A DNA stretch of 9,758 nt from CAZEVY01 sp964515555 (GCA_964515555.1 CAZEVY010000145.1:1-9758), one strand, 5' to 3'. Shown: positions 1 to 6,045, counted from the first letter of the stretch. Numbers and translations are program-made. The notes: generated from the letters alone by a model not told the origin.

Positions 1-52
1 CCACCAAGCAATTGCGCGTTGGCATCGTACCTGCAAGTTCTTCAGCGACGAC

Positions 53-58
53 AGGAGG
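53..58 (+). promoter_or_regulatory. Strong Shine-Dalgarno for the exported small protein
   Basis: AGGAGG, followed by AA, lies seven bases ahead of the ATG at 66. It decides the start of the first gene over the in-frame ATG at 12. Confidence 0.75.
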
Positions 59-65
59 AAACTAC

Positions 66-446
66 ATGCGACGAATCGGTTCCCTGATCTGCGGACTGGC
101 GATGATCGCCACGGCGGCCGCATCGGCCGAGTCGCGGCGAATCGTCTCGCAGGACGAACTCGACGCGATCCGCTGGGAGAAAGCCAAGCAGGCCGCTGCC
201 GAGCGGCAACTGAAGATGGAGCCGCATCGGGCGGCGCCGGCAGCTGTGCGGGCCGCCGGCAGCAACGGCGTCACGGTATCGCCGCGGCTCGTCGCCGACC
301 CTCAGGCGCTGCGGGAAGCAATCCGCTGGGAGCGAGAGAAAACCATGCGCGCCGAACGGCAGATTCGCGTCGAAGCCGAGCGCGCGGCGAATGCCAAACC
401 CCGGCCGGCGGAGTCCACCGAGACTGCGCCCGACGAGCCCCGTTAA
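66..446 (+). CDS. Small exported protein with two copies of a helical IRWE/AERQ motif, function unknown
   Basis: I do not recognise this 126-residue protein. The start is set by a strong Shine-Dalgarno, AGGAGG at 53-58, seven bases before the ATG at 66; an in-frame ATG at 12 lacks such a site and would bury the signal peptide. Residues 1-21 look like a Sec signal peptide (basic MRR, hydrophobic core, ASA then Glu), so export is likely. The mature part is charged and probably helical. It contains a duplicated segment, residues 34-57 and 85-108, sharing 14 of 24 positions, with AIRWE at the front, a Lys three residues on, AERQ in the middle and RAA at the end. An Ala/Gly/Pro-rich linker joins the copies and the tail is Pro/Glu-rich. 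There are no catalytic motifs, and the only Cys (C9) is in the signal peptide. It may be a periplasmic scaffold or binding protein, but that is a guess. The stop codon lies six bases from the convergent larB stop. Confidence 0.72.
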   Translation: MRRIGSLICGLAMIATAAASAESRRIVSQDELDAIRWEKAKQAAAERQLKMEPHRAAPAAVRAAGSNGVTVSPRLVADPQALREAIRWEREKTMRAERQIRVEAERAANAKPRPAESTETAPDEPR

Positions 447-452
447 CCGCCT

Positions 453-1199
453 CTACGCGCGGTTGATCAGGCTCGCCACGTAGCCGGCGCCGAAGCCGTT
501 GTCGATATTCACGACCGCGACGTTGCTCGCGCAACTGTTCAGCATCCCGAGCAACGCCGCCAGGCCGTGAAAGCTCGCGCCGTAGCCGACGCTGGTGGGC
601 ACCGCGATTACCGGACACGAGACCAGCCCGCCGACCACGCTCGGCAGCGCGCCCTCCATGCCCGCGCACACGACGATCACGCGCGCGCCGGCGAGCCGCT
701 CGCGGTTGCTCATCAGCCGGTGGATGCCGGCGATGCCGATGTCGTGGATGGTGTCGACCTCGTTGCCCATCACCTCAGCGGTCACCTGCGCTTCCTCGGC
801 CACGGGGATGTCGCTGGTGCCCGCGCACACAACCGCCACGCGGCCCTTGCCGTGCACCGTGCGGTCGCCCCAGACGCGCAATGCGCCGGAGAGCGAAAAA
901 TACTCGGCCTCGGGGAAACGATCGCGGACGATCGCGGCGGTGGCGGCGTCGATGCGCGTTGCCAGCAGGTTCCTCGACCGCTCCAGCAGGCGCGTGGCGA
1001 TCTCCAGCACCTGCTCGGGCGATTTGCCCTTGCCGAAGACGACCTCTGGCATGCCGTGGCGCAGCGCGCGATGATGGTCGAGCTTGGCGAAGCCGAGATC
1101 CTCGAACGGCAGGTGGCGCAGGCGCTCGATGGCCTCGTCGGTGGTGAGCGCGCCGTCACGCACCTGGTCGAGGAGAAGCCGGAGCTGAGCTGCGTCCAT
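453..1199 (-). CDS. larB: LarB, pyridinium-3,5-biscarboxylic acid mononucleotide synthase
   Basis: LarB carboxylates the pyridinium ring of nicotinic acid adenine dinucleotide and releases AMP, giving the first intermediate of the nickel-pincer nucleotide cofactor of lactate racemase and related (LarA-family) enzymes. The 248-residue length is normal for the family. The N-terminal part carries FGKGKSPEQV (residues 55-64). The C-terminal PurE-like domain carries CAGTSDIPVAEEA (125-137), CAGMEGALPSVVGGL (178-192) and LNSCA with Cys223. From family knowledge, Cys223 probably matches the substrate-reactive cysteine (Cys221) of the Lactobacillus plantarum enzyme. The start is supported by an AGGAGA site at 1213-1208. 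It follows the DUF192 gene by only 12 bases, so the two are probably co-transcribed. LarC and LarE are needed to complete the cofactor and are absent from the window. The family call is secure; the nickel-pincer role is inferred from the family. Confidence 0.93.
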   Translation of the reverse strand: MDAAQLRLLLDQVRDGALTTDEAIERLRHLPFEDLGFAKLDHHRALRHGMPEVVFGKGKSPEQVLEIATRLLERSRNLLATRIDAATAAIVRDRFPEAEYFSLSGALRVWGDRTVHGKGRVAVVCAGTSDIPVAEEAQVTAEVMGNEVDTIHDIGIAGIHRLMSNRERLAGARVIVVCAGMEGALPSVVGGLVSCPVIAVPTSVGYGASFHGLAALLGMLNSCASNVAVVNIDNGFGAGYVASLINRA

Positions 1200-1213
1200 T
1201 CGCGAGGTCTCCT
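1200..1213 (-). promoter_or_regulatory. larB Shine-Dalgarno overlapping the upstream stop codon
   Basis: On the minus strand AGGAGA (1213-1208) lies eight bases before the larB ATG and shares bases with the TAG stop of the DUF192 gene (1214-1212). This supports the larB start and suggests the two genes are translated in close sequence. Confidence 0.6.
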
Positions 1214-1670
1214 AATAGGTAATCGTCTGGCCGACGCGCAGTCCGTGCCGCGCGATGCTGCCGGCCGGAAGCTCCAGCACGGAAAGCGCGGATTCCTTGC
1301 CGCCGTAGGTGGGGCACTGGCTGGCCGCGGTCTTGCACGGCGGCGTGTCCGGCGACATCTCCACGATGCGGCGTTCGGAGTCCATCCATATGAGGTCCAG
1401 TGGAATCCGCACCTGGTACATCCAATAAGAGTACTTTCCCGGACCGCCGTGAATGAAGAGCATGCCGCGGCCCTCCGGGAACTCATCGCGGAACATCATC
1501 CCGCGCATCATGTCCTCGGGGCGCACCATGACCTCGGCGCGCAGCTTGAATCCGTTCGGCAGGATGACTTCGCGCGTGTGGAAATCGTCGACCGTGGCCG
1601 GTTTGCGTCCGCAGGCCGCGCACAACAGGGCGGCCAGGAGTATCCGTTGAAAGCCGAGGGCGCGCGCCAT
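1212..1670 (-). CDS. DUF192 (UPF0127) protein, probable lipoprotein
   Basis: This 152-residue protein begins with a basic then hydrophobic stretch (residues 1-20) ending LLCAAC. Cys20 could be a lipidated cysteine, though the -3 position is Cys rather than the usual Leu, so the lipobox is imperfect; it is in any case likely to be exported. Residues from about 32 to the end match the DUF192 fold: an NGFKLRAEVMV strand, the MMRGMMFRDEFPEGRGMLFI core, YWMYQVRIPLDLIWMDSERR, and a loop with two cysteines (PPC...QCP) followed by the AGSIARHGLRVGQ end. The biochemical function of DUF192 is not established. It is the first gene of an apparent two-gene operon with larB; its TAG stop lies next to the larB ribosome-binding site. 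No Shine-Dalgarno is visible before its ATG, so it may be leaderless or weakly initiated. Confidence 0.85.
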   Translation of the reverse strand: MARALGFQRILLAALLCAACGRKPATVDDFHTREVILPNGFKLRAEVMVRPEDMMRGMMFRDEFPEGRGMLFIHGGPGKYSYWMYQVRIPLDLIWMDSERRIVEMSPDTPPCKTAASQCPTYGGKESALSVLELPAGSIARHGLRVGQTITY

Positions 1671-1713
1671 CTAATAGAATGTAACCGTAACCGCCGGCTG
1701 TCCGCACCATCGC
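1671..1713. promoter_or_regulatory. Compact divergent promoter region between DUF192-larB and mqnP-mqnE
   Basis: Only 43 bases separate two divergent starts, so both promoters must overlap or extend into the genes. Forward, TAGAAT at 1675-1680 matches the -10 consensus at five of six positions and would start transcription near 1687, but no good -35 lies at normal spacing; TTGAAA at 1647-1652 is 22 bases away. Reverse, TACATT (1683-1678) is a four-of-six -10 that would put the RNA start near the DUF192 ATG, implying a very short or absent leader. A tandem GTAACC repeat lies at 1681-1692 between the two. These are matches by eye and moderately weak. Confidence 0.33.
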
Positions 1714-2613
1714 ATGTCACCCGCTTTCCCGCGCAAGCTCCGTTGGACGCTCGAAATGATCAAGTTCGAGCACTCGGTTTTCGCGCTTCCCTTCGCGTTG
1801 ACGGCGGCCCTTCTGGCGGCGCGCGAGTCGGGCGTCGCGACGATGGAGTTCGCCCGGAAGGCCCTGTGGATCGTCGTGGCGATGGTGGGTGCGCGCAGCG
1901 CGGCGATGACGTACAACCGCCTGGTCGATTCCGACATCGACGCCCGCAACCCCCGCACGAAATCGCGCCACCTGCCGGCGGGCGTGCTGAGCCGCGGCTT
2001 CGCCTGGGGATTTCTCGGCGCGAGCGCGCTGGTGTTCCTCGTCGCCGCGCGGATGTTGAACCCGCTGTGCTTTCGCCTGGCGCCGGTGGCGCTGGCGATC
2101 GTGCTGATTTACTCCTACACAAAGCGATTCACGACCATGTCGCACCTGGTGCTCGGGTTCTCGCTGGGCATGGCCCCAGCCGCGGCGTGGATAGCGGTGA
2201 CCGGCGCGCTCGACTCGCGCATCCTCTGGCTGACCGCCGCTGTGACGTTGTGGACGGCGGGCTTCGACATCATCTACTCGTGCCAGGACTACGAATTCGA
2301 CCGGCGCGAGGGACTGTTCAGTCTACCGAGGCGATTGGGAATTGGTGGCGCGCTGACGGTCGCGCGGTTGTTTCATGTCGCGATGCTCGGGTGCCTGGTC
2401 GCGCTGCTGACGAGTTTCGACTTGGGCGCGTTAAGCGTGGCCGGCCTGGCGGCCGTGGCGGTTCTGCTGATCTACGAGCACAGCCTCGTAAAAGCGCACG
2501 ATCTCTCGCGCGTCAACGCCGCGTTCTTCACCGTGAACGGCTACGTCAGCGTGTTATTCTTCTTCTTCTGGGCAGCGGATCTCTTCATCAGCTCGGCCGC
2601 GTGGAGCAAATGA
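1714..2613 (+). CDS. mqnP: MqnP-type UbiA prenyltransferase (futalosine menaquinone pathway)
   Basis: This is a 299-residue integral membrane prenyltransferase of the UbiA superfamily. The first Asp-rich motif is N68-R-L-V-D72-S-D-I-D76, the Mg-diphosphate site. The second is Y188-S-C-Q-D192-Y-E-F-D196-R-R, followed by GLFSLPRRLG. Between and after them are about eight hydrophobic segments. The N-terminal stretch MIKFEHSVFALPFAL is typical of the subfamily usually annotated as 4-hydroxybenzoate polyprenyltransferase in genomes that use futalosine; in those genomes it is thought to prenylate 1,4-dihydroxy-6-naphthoate. Direct overlap with mqnE supports this reading over ubiquinone synthesis. 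The ATG at 1714 is chosen because it gives the family's full N-terminus; no Shine-Dalgarno precedes it. A UbiA acting on another aromatic acceptor is the main alternative. Confidence 0.88.
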   Translation: MSPAFPRKLRWTLEMIKFEHSVFALPFALTAALLAARESGVATMEFARKALWIVVAMVGARSAAMTYNRLVDSDIDARNPRTKSRHLPAGVLSRGFAWGFLGASALVFLVAARMLNPLCFRLAPVALAIVLIYSYTKRFTTMSHLVLGFSLGMAPAAAWIAVTGALDSRILWLTAAVTLWTAGFDIIYSCQDYEFDRREGLFSLPRRLGIGGALTVARLFHVAMLGCLVALLTSFDLGALSVAGLAAVAVLLIYEHSLVKAHDLSRVNAAFFTVNGYVSVLFFFFWAADLFISSAAWSK

Positions 2614-3728
2614 AACCCTCCTTCGAAGACAGCCGCCTCCACCCGATCCGTGAAAAGGTCGACGCGGGTGTGCGCCTCGACTACGACGACGGCCTGACGC
2701 TCTATCGATCGCCCGACCTGCTCGGAGTCGGATGGCTGGGGAACGTGGTGCGCGAGCGCCTGCACGGCGACACCACGTACTTCAACGTCAACCGCCACAT
2801 CAACCCGACCGACGTATGCGTCGCCAGTTGCCGCCTGTGCGCCTTCGGCAAACGCGTGAAGGACCCGCGCGCCTACACTATGTCGCTCGACCAGGTCTGG
2901 GAGATCGCCGGCCACGGCTGGAGTGAAGCCATCACCGAGTTTCACATCGTCGGCGGACTGCACCCGGAATTGACGCTCGACTGGTATTGCGAGATGCTGC
3001 GCGGCCTGAAGGTGCGGTTTCCCCAAGTGCACCTGAAGGCGTTCACGATGGTGGAGATCGCCTATCTGGCCCAGCGCGGGCGGATCTCGCCGCGCGAGGT
3101 GCTGGTGCGTCTCATGGACGCCGGCGTCGAGTCGCTGCCCGGCGGCGGCGCGGAGATCTTCTGCGACCGTGTGCGCCGCGTCATCTGCGACCACAAGATC
3201 GACGGCGCGCAGTGGATCGAGATCGCCCGCACGGCGCACGAGCTGGGGCTGAAGTCGAACTGCACGATGCTCTACGGGCACATCGAGAACGAAGAGGATC
3301 GCGTCGACCACCTCATCCGGCTGCGCGAGTTGCAGGATTCGACGCGCGGACTGGTGACCTTCATTCCGCTGGCGTTTCATCCGGCGAACACGCCGCTGGC
3401 GCACATCGCCTCGACCTCGGGGTTCGACGACCTGAAAAACATCGCCGTATCGCGGCTGATGCTCGACAACATCCCGCACGTCAAGACCCACTGGATCATG
3501 ATGACACCGCGCATCGCGCAGATCGCGCAGCGATTCGGAGCCGACGACATCGACGGCACGGTGGTGGAGGAGAAGATTTACCACGACGCTGGGGCGACCA
3601 CCTCGCAGTCGCTCCGCCGTTCGGAGCTGTTGCAACTGATACGCGCCGCGGGCCGCACACCCGCCGAGCGGGACACGCTCTATCGCCCGGTGGAGCGCAC
3701 CGAGACGGCGTTCACCGTGCTGGTGTAG
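2610..3728 (+). CDS. mqnE: Aminofutalosine synthase MqnE (radical SAM)
   Basis: MqnE joins the product of MqnA to S-adenosylmethionine in a radical addition and rearrangement that yields 6-amino-6-deoxyfutalosine, an early step to menaquinone. The protein has 372 residues. The radical SAM cluster cysteines are C70-V-A-S-C74-R-L-C77, preceded by NVNRHINPTDV. Also typical are HIVGGLHPEL, LPGGGAEIF, the long TIM-barrel strands, and KIYHDAGATTSQ near the C-terminus. The start is the ATG at 2610, whose bases overlap the mqnP TGA (ATGA) and which is preceded by GGAG at 2603-2606; this suggests translational coupling. The reading frame stays open far upstream, to 567, but that part runs antisense to larB and DUF192 and out of frame through mqnP, and resembles no protein. 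The related enzyme MqnC is less likely given the length and motif set. Confidence 0.93.
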   Translation: MKPSFEDSRLHPIREKVDAGVRLDYDDGLTLYRSPDLLGVGWLGNVVRERLHGDTTYFNVNRHINPTDVCVASCRLCAFGKRVKDPRAYTMSLDQVWEIAGHGWSEAITEFHIVGGLHPELTLDWYCEMLRGLKVRFPQVHLKAFTMVEIAYLAQRGRISPREVLVRLMDAGVESLPGGGAEIFCDRVRRVICDHKIDGAQWIEIARTAHELGLKSNCTMLYGHIENEEDRVDHLIRLRELQDSTRGLVTFIPLAFHPANTPLAHIASTSGFDDLKNIAVSRLMLDNIPHVKTHWIMMTPRIAQIAQRFGADDIDGTVVEEKIYHDAGATTSQSLRRSELLQLIRAAGRTPAERDTLYRPVERTETAFTVLV

Positions 3729-3776
3729 GAGCCTGCCGCCGCCGCATCGGGCTTACCGGCTTTTGCCGTGCGCGCC

Positions 3777-4664
3777 TCAGTGGACGAGCCCGGCGTTGAG
3801 GAAGCTCTCCAGATCCGCCGCGTTCAGCTCGGGCTCCCCGGGGGCGACCGAGTCGAGCCGTCCGTCGCGCATCCAGCGTTCCAGCCGGTCGACCTCCTCG
3901 AAAAGGTGGTCGAACGACTCGACGATGAAGAGCAGCGGCTGGTAGCGGTCGATGTCGAAAGGCTGATTCACCACGCGCTCCAGCTCGAGCGGGCGGCGCC
4001 GCACGCGGGGCGATTCGATCGCGTCAGCCAGCTCTCCGAACGAACTCAGCAGGCCGCTACCGTAGGCCTTCAGGCGGTCGCCGGAGCGCATCAGGCCGAA
4101 CTCGATGGTGAACCAGAAGAATCGCGCCATCGCCCGAATGCGGCTCGCCATGCACGCGGCTCGCGCCAGCGGATCGCGGATCGAGGCGGCGCTCTCGGCG
4201 GCGGCGTGCGCGCAGTCGCCGAAGCGGACCAGCGCGGCGGCGAACGCCGGGTCGGTGTGCATCGGTACATGACCCGCGATGTCGTGGAAGATGTCGGGCT
4301 CCGGCAGGTAGTCGAGGCGGGCGGCGGGGCGCATGGTCACGGTGGTCGGGAATTCGCGGCGCCGCAGGCAGTCGAAGAAGACAAAGGCCGGGACGTAACC
4401 GGAGACGGCGCGCGCACGGAAGCCGGTAAGCGGGCAGAGGAACGCGTTCACCTCTTCCAGCCGGGGAATTCTGCCGTCGGGCAGGCAAAGGTTCCCGATG
4501 CCTTCCAGGAACCGCGCGTTGGCGTGCTGGTCCCAGCGCGGCCTCATGCGCGCAAACAAGCGGCGCCATGTGTCGTGCTGCTCCGGGGTATATCGATCGA
4601 AGGACTGCGGGATGAATAGGTCGGCGCGGGACGAGGAGGTGAGATCGACCACTATGGCCTCCAT
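3777..4664 (-). CDS. phhA: Phenylalanine 4-monooxygenase (pterin- and iron-dependent)
   Basis: This enzyme hydroxylates phenylalanine to tyrosine using O2, tetrahydropterin and non-haem iron, in the cytoplasm. The 295-residue product has no regulatory ACT domain and matches the catalytic core. Visible landmarks are NAFLCPLTGFRARAVSGYVP (73-92), MRP with Arg112, EPDIFHDIAGHVP with iron ligands His127 and His132, FWFTIEFGL with the third ligand Glu188, and YGSGLLSSFGE. The His132-Glu188 spacing is 56, against about 40 in the human and Chromobacterium enzymes, so there is an insertion of roughly 15 residues (about 150-172). The start is ambiguous: the ATG at 4664 has no ribosome site, while a GTG at 4652 (Val5) is preceded by GGAGG. 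The gene is convergent with mqnE and divergent from dprA. No pterin dehydratase gene is nearby. Confidence 0.9.
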   Translation of the reverse strand: MEAIVVDLTSSSRADLFIPQSFDRYTPEQHDTWRRLFARMRPRWDQHANARFLEGIGNLCLPDGRIPRLEEVNAFLCPLTGFRARAVSGYVPAFVFFDCLRRREFPTTVTMRPAARLDYLPEPDIFHDIAGHVPMHTDPAFAAALVRFGDCAHAAAESAASIRDPLARAACMASRIRAMARFFWFTIEFGLMRSGDRLKAYGSGLLSSFGELADAIESPRVRRRPLELERVVNQPFDIDRYQPLLFIVESFDHLFEEVDRLERWMRDGRLDSVAPGEPELNAADLESFLNAGLVH

Positions 4665-4668
4665 GGAA

Positions 4669-4697
4669 AGCGTAGCTCATTACAACACCACTGTCAA
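4669..4697 (-). promoter_or_regulatory. Candidate sigma70-type promoter of phhA
   Basis: On the minus strand a perfect -35 box, TTGACA (4697-4692), is followed by a 17-base spacer and TACGCT (4674-4669), which matches the -10 consensus at three of six positions. Transcription would begin near 4662, at or just beside the annotated ATG, which favours either a leaderless transcript or use of the GTG at 4652. The -35 is exact and the spacing ideal; the -10 is weak. Confidence 0.5.
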
Positions 4698-4703
4698 GTG
4701 GTG
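4686..4703. repeat. Perfect 7-bp inverted repeat, candidate operator
   Basis: CACCACT, then the four bases GTCA, then AGTGGTG: an exact two-fold symmetric site. It contains the whole candidate -35 box of phhA (4692-4697) and lies about 20 bases upstream of the candidate dprA -10 box. A bound dimeric regulator would block phhA transcription and might touch dprA as well. It is not followed by a T-run, so a terminator is unlikely. Confidence 0.55.
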
Positions 4704-4721
4704 CTTTCAGCAGCGCTCCCT

Positions 4722-4727
4722 TAGAAT
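4722..4727 (+). promoter_or_regulatory. Candidate -10 box for dprA
   Basis: TAGAAT matches TATAAT at five of six positions and would start RNA near 4734, leaving a leader of about 58 bases before the dprA ATG. The hexamer at 17-base spacing (TGGTGC, 4699-4704) is a poor -35, so activation by a factor or an alternative promoter is possible. Confidence 0.33.
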
Positions 4728-4791
4728 CCGGTGAGACATTCCGTTCTCCCGGCGCACCAACTCCTTAGCGCGCTCTCGCGACTCTCGATCC

Positions 4792-5970
4792 ATGAACCAG
4801 GAAGAGCAACTTCAATGGGTCGCGCTGCACCTGGTTCCCGGCCTGGGCGCGGTCCGATTCGCCGAGCTCGTGCGGCGATACAAGACGCCCGAGGCCATTT
4901 TCCGCACGACGCCGTCGGAGCTGGAGTCGCGTGGACTTCCGGGCACGGTGGCGCGTAGCATCTCGAGCGGCTGCACCTTCGACGAGGCGGTAAAACATGT
5001 CGAGCGAATGCTCAATTCGGGCGCCTGCCTGGTGACGCTGACCGACCCCGCCTATCCGGCGCGCCTCAAGGACATCTACGACGCCCCGCCGGTCCTTTAC
5101 GCACGGGGCCGGGTCGAGCTGCTCGATTCGGTGATCCTCGGCGTGGTGGGAACGCGCCGCCCGACCCCCTACGGCCTGACGGCGACCGAGCGGCTGGCCG
5201 GCGAGCTCGCCTCCTCCGGCGTTGTCATTGCCAGCGGCATGGCGCGCGGCATCGACACGGCGGCGCATCGCGCGGCTCTCGCCGCCGGTGGCGATACACT
5301 AGCCGTATTCGGATGCGGCGTCGACCTGGTGTATCCCTCGGAGAATCGAAAGCTCGCCCAGGAGATCGCCACCCGCGGCCTGGTCGTATCCGAGTTCCCC
5401 ATGGGGACGCCGTCGCACCCGCAGAACTTCCCGATCCGCAACCGCATCATCAGCGGCCTGAGCGCCGGCGTGCTGGTGGTCGAGGGCGCGCCCTACAGCG
5501 GTTCCATGATCACCGCGCGACTCGCCATGGACCAGGGCCGCGACGTGTTCGCCGTTCCCGGCAACATTACCTCGAAGATGAGCTGGGGACCGAACCTGCT
5601 GATCAAGCAGGGCGCCAAGCTCGTACAGGACGTCGCCGACCTCATCTCCGAGCTTTCGCCTGTTGATCGCCGACGGCTGCCGGTGTTGACCGCACCCGGC
5701 GGCTCCGATTCGGCCGACACCAACGTGATCGCCGGACCCAGCGCCCGTGTCGCGCGAGCGGTGCTCGAGGCGCTGGCGGTCGACGAGGCCACGCACATCG
5801 ACGCACTCCTCGATAAACTGCCCGATTTTTCGTCCTCCGAGGTGGTCGCGGCCCTGTTCGAGCTCGAGATGGCGGGCGTGGTTCGGCAGCTTCCGGGCCG
5901 TAAGTATCTGAAACTATGGACGGATCGCGTCGAGGCCGACATAGGCCCCGCCGTCGAGGCCCGCTCTTGA
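4792..5970 (+). CDS. dprA: DNA processing protein DprA (Smf)
   Basis: DprA binds incoming single-stranded DNA during natural transformation and loads RecA onto it; it is also kept in many species not known to be competent. The 392-residue protein shows a helix-hairpin-helix-like N-terminal region (HLVPGLGAVRFAELV, about 12-26). The Rossmann-like DprA core follows, with GVVGTRRPTPYG (from about 116), SGMARGIDTAAHRAAL (from about 148), FGCGVDLVYPSEN, SEFPMGTPSHPQNFPIRNR (from about 200) and EGAPYSGSMITARLA. A C-terminal winged-helix domain occupies about residues 316-380. All signature segments are intact. The ATG at 4792 has no Shine-Dalgarno. topA follows 75 bases later, an arrangement seen in many bacteria. 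Competence genes are not in the window, so natural transformation cannot be inferred from this gene alone. Confidence 0.95.
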   Translation: MNQEEQLQWVALHLVPGLGAVRFAELVRRYKTPEAIFRTTPSELESRGLPGTVARSISSGCTFDEAVKHVERMLNSGACLVTLTDPAYPARLKDIYDAPPVLYARGRVELLDSVILGVVGTRRPTPYGLTATERLAGELASSGVVIASGMARGIDTAAHRAALAAGGDTLAVFGCGVDLVYPSENRKLAQEIATRGLVVSEFPMGTPSHPQNFPIRNRIISGLSAGVLVVEGAPYSGSMITARLAMDQGRDVFAVPGNITSKMSWGPNLLIKQGAKLVQDVADLISELSPVDRRRLPVLTAPGGSDSADTNVIAGPSARVARAVLEALAVDEATHIDALLDKLPDFSSSEVVAALFELEMAGVVRQLPGRKYLKLWTDRVEADIGPAVEARS

Positions 5971-5999
5971 CATTGCCGGGTTGACCCCTGTGCTAGCCT
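5967..5999 (+). promoter_or_regulatory. Candidate topA promoter at the end of dprA
   Basis: TTGACA at 5967-5972 includes the dprA TGA stop. An extended -10-like TGC-TAGCCT lies at 5991-5999. The spacing of 21 bases is too long for a standard promoter; a weaker TTGCCG at 5973-5978 would give 15. TTGAC also recurs at 5981 and 6026. A topA-specific promoter here is plausible, but its exact elements are uncertain. Confidence 0.3.
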
Positions 6000-6006
6000 G
6001 AAGGGG

Positions 6007-6028
6007 CGAAACCCAGGCACGGGTTTTG
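6007..6028 (+). other. Leader hairpin upstream of topA
   Basis: CGAAACCC (6007-6014) pairs with GGGTTTTG (6021-6028) across a six-base AGGCAC loop: eight base pairs with one G-U. It sits between the dprA stop and the topA ATG, 17 bases before the start codon. It is not followed by a separate T-run, so a classic intrinsic terminator is not well supported. It could be a weak terminator or attenuator after dprA, or an element affecting topA mRNA. Confidence 0.4.
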
Positions 6029-6045
6029 ACGTTTCACACTCTCAC

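Noticed and set aside
1..52. Possible promoter or tail of an upstream gene at the left edge
   Set aside because: TTGCGC and TTGGCA resemble -35 boxes but no suitable -10 follows, and no frame shows a recognisable protein end before the first gene.
445..464. Hairpin AACCGC / GCGGTT between the convergent stops of the first gene and larB
   Set aside because: The stem is only six pairs with an eight-base loop and no T-run on either side, so I cannot support a terminator call, although its place between convergent genes is suggestive.
567..2609. Continuous plus-strand open frame of 681 codons joined in frame to mqnE
   Set aside because: It runs antisense to larB and DUF192 and out of frame through mqnP. 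Its translation is Arg/Ala/His-rich and low in complexity, as expected when GC-rich DNA lacks stops. The real mqnE begins at 2610 and has the full family length from there.
2541..3635. 364-codon minus-strand frame opposite mqnE
   Set aside because: Arg/Val/His-rich shadow of the well-supported mqnE gene with no family resemblance.
3757..3768. CGGC-TTTT-GCCG hairpin between mqnE and phhA
   Set aside because: Four-base stem with the T-run in the loop rather than after the stem; too weak for a terminator.
3768..4619. 283-codon plus-strand frame opposite phhA
   Set aside because: Shadow of phhA, whose iron ligands and fold motifs are unmistakable on the minus strand.
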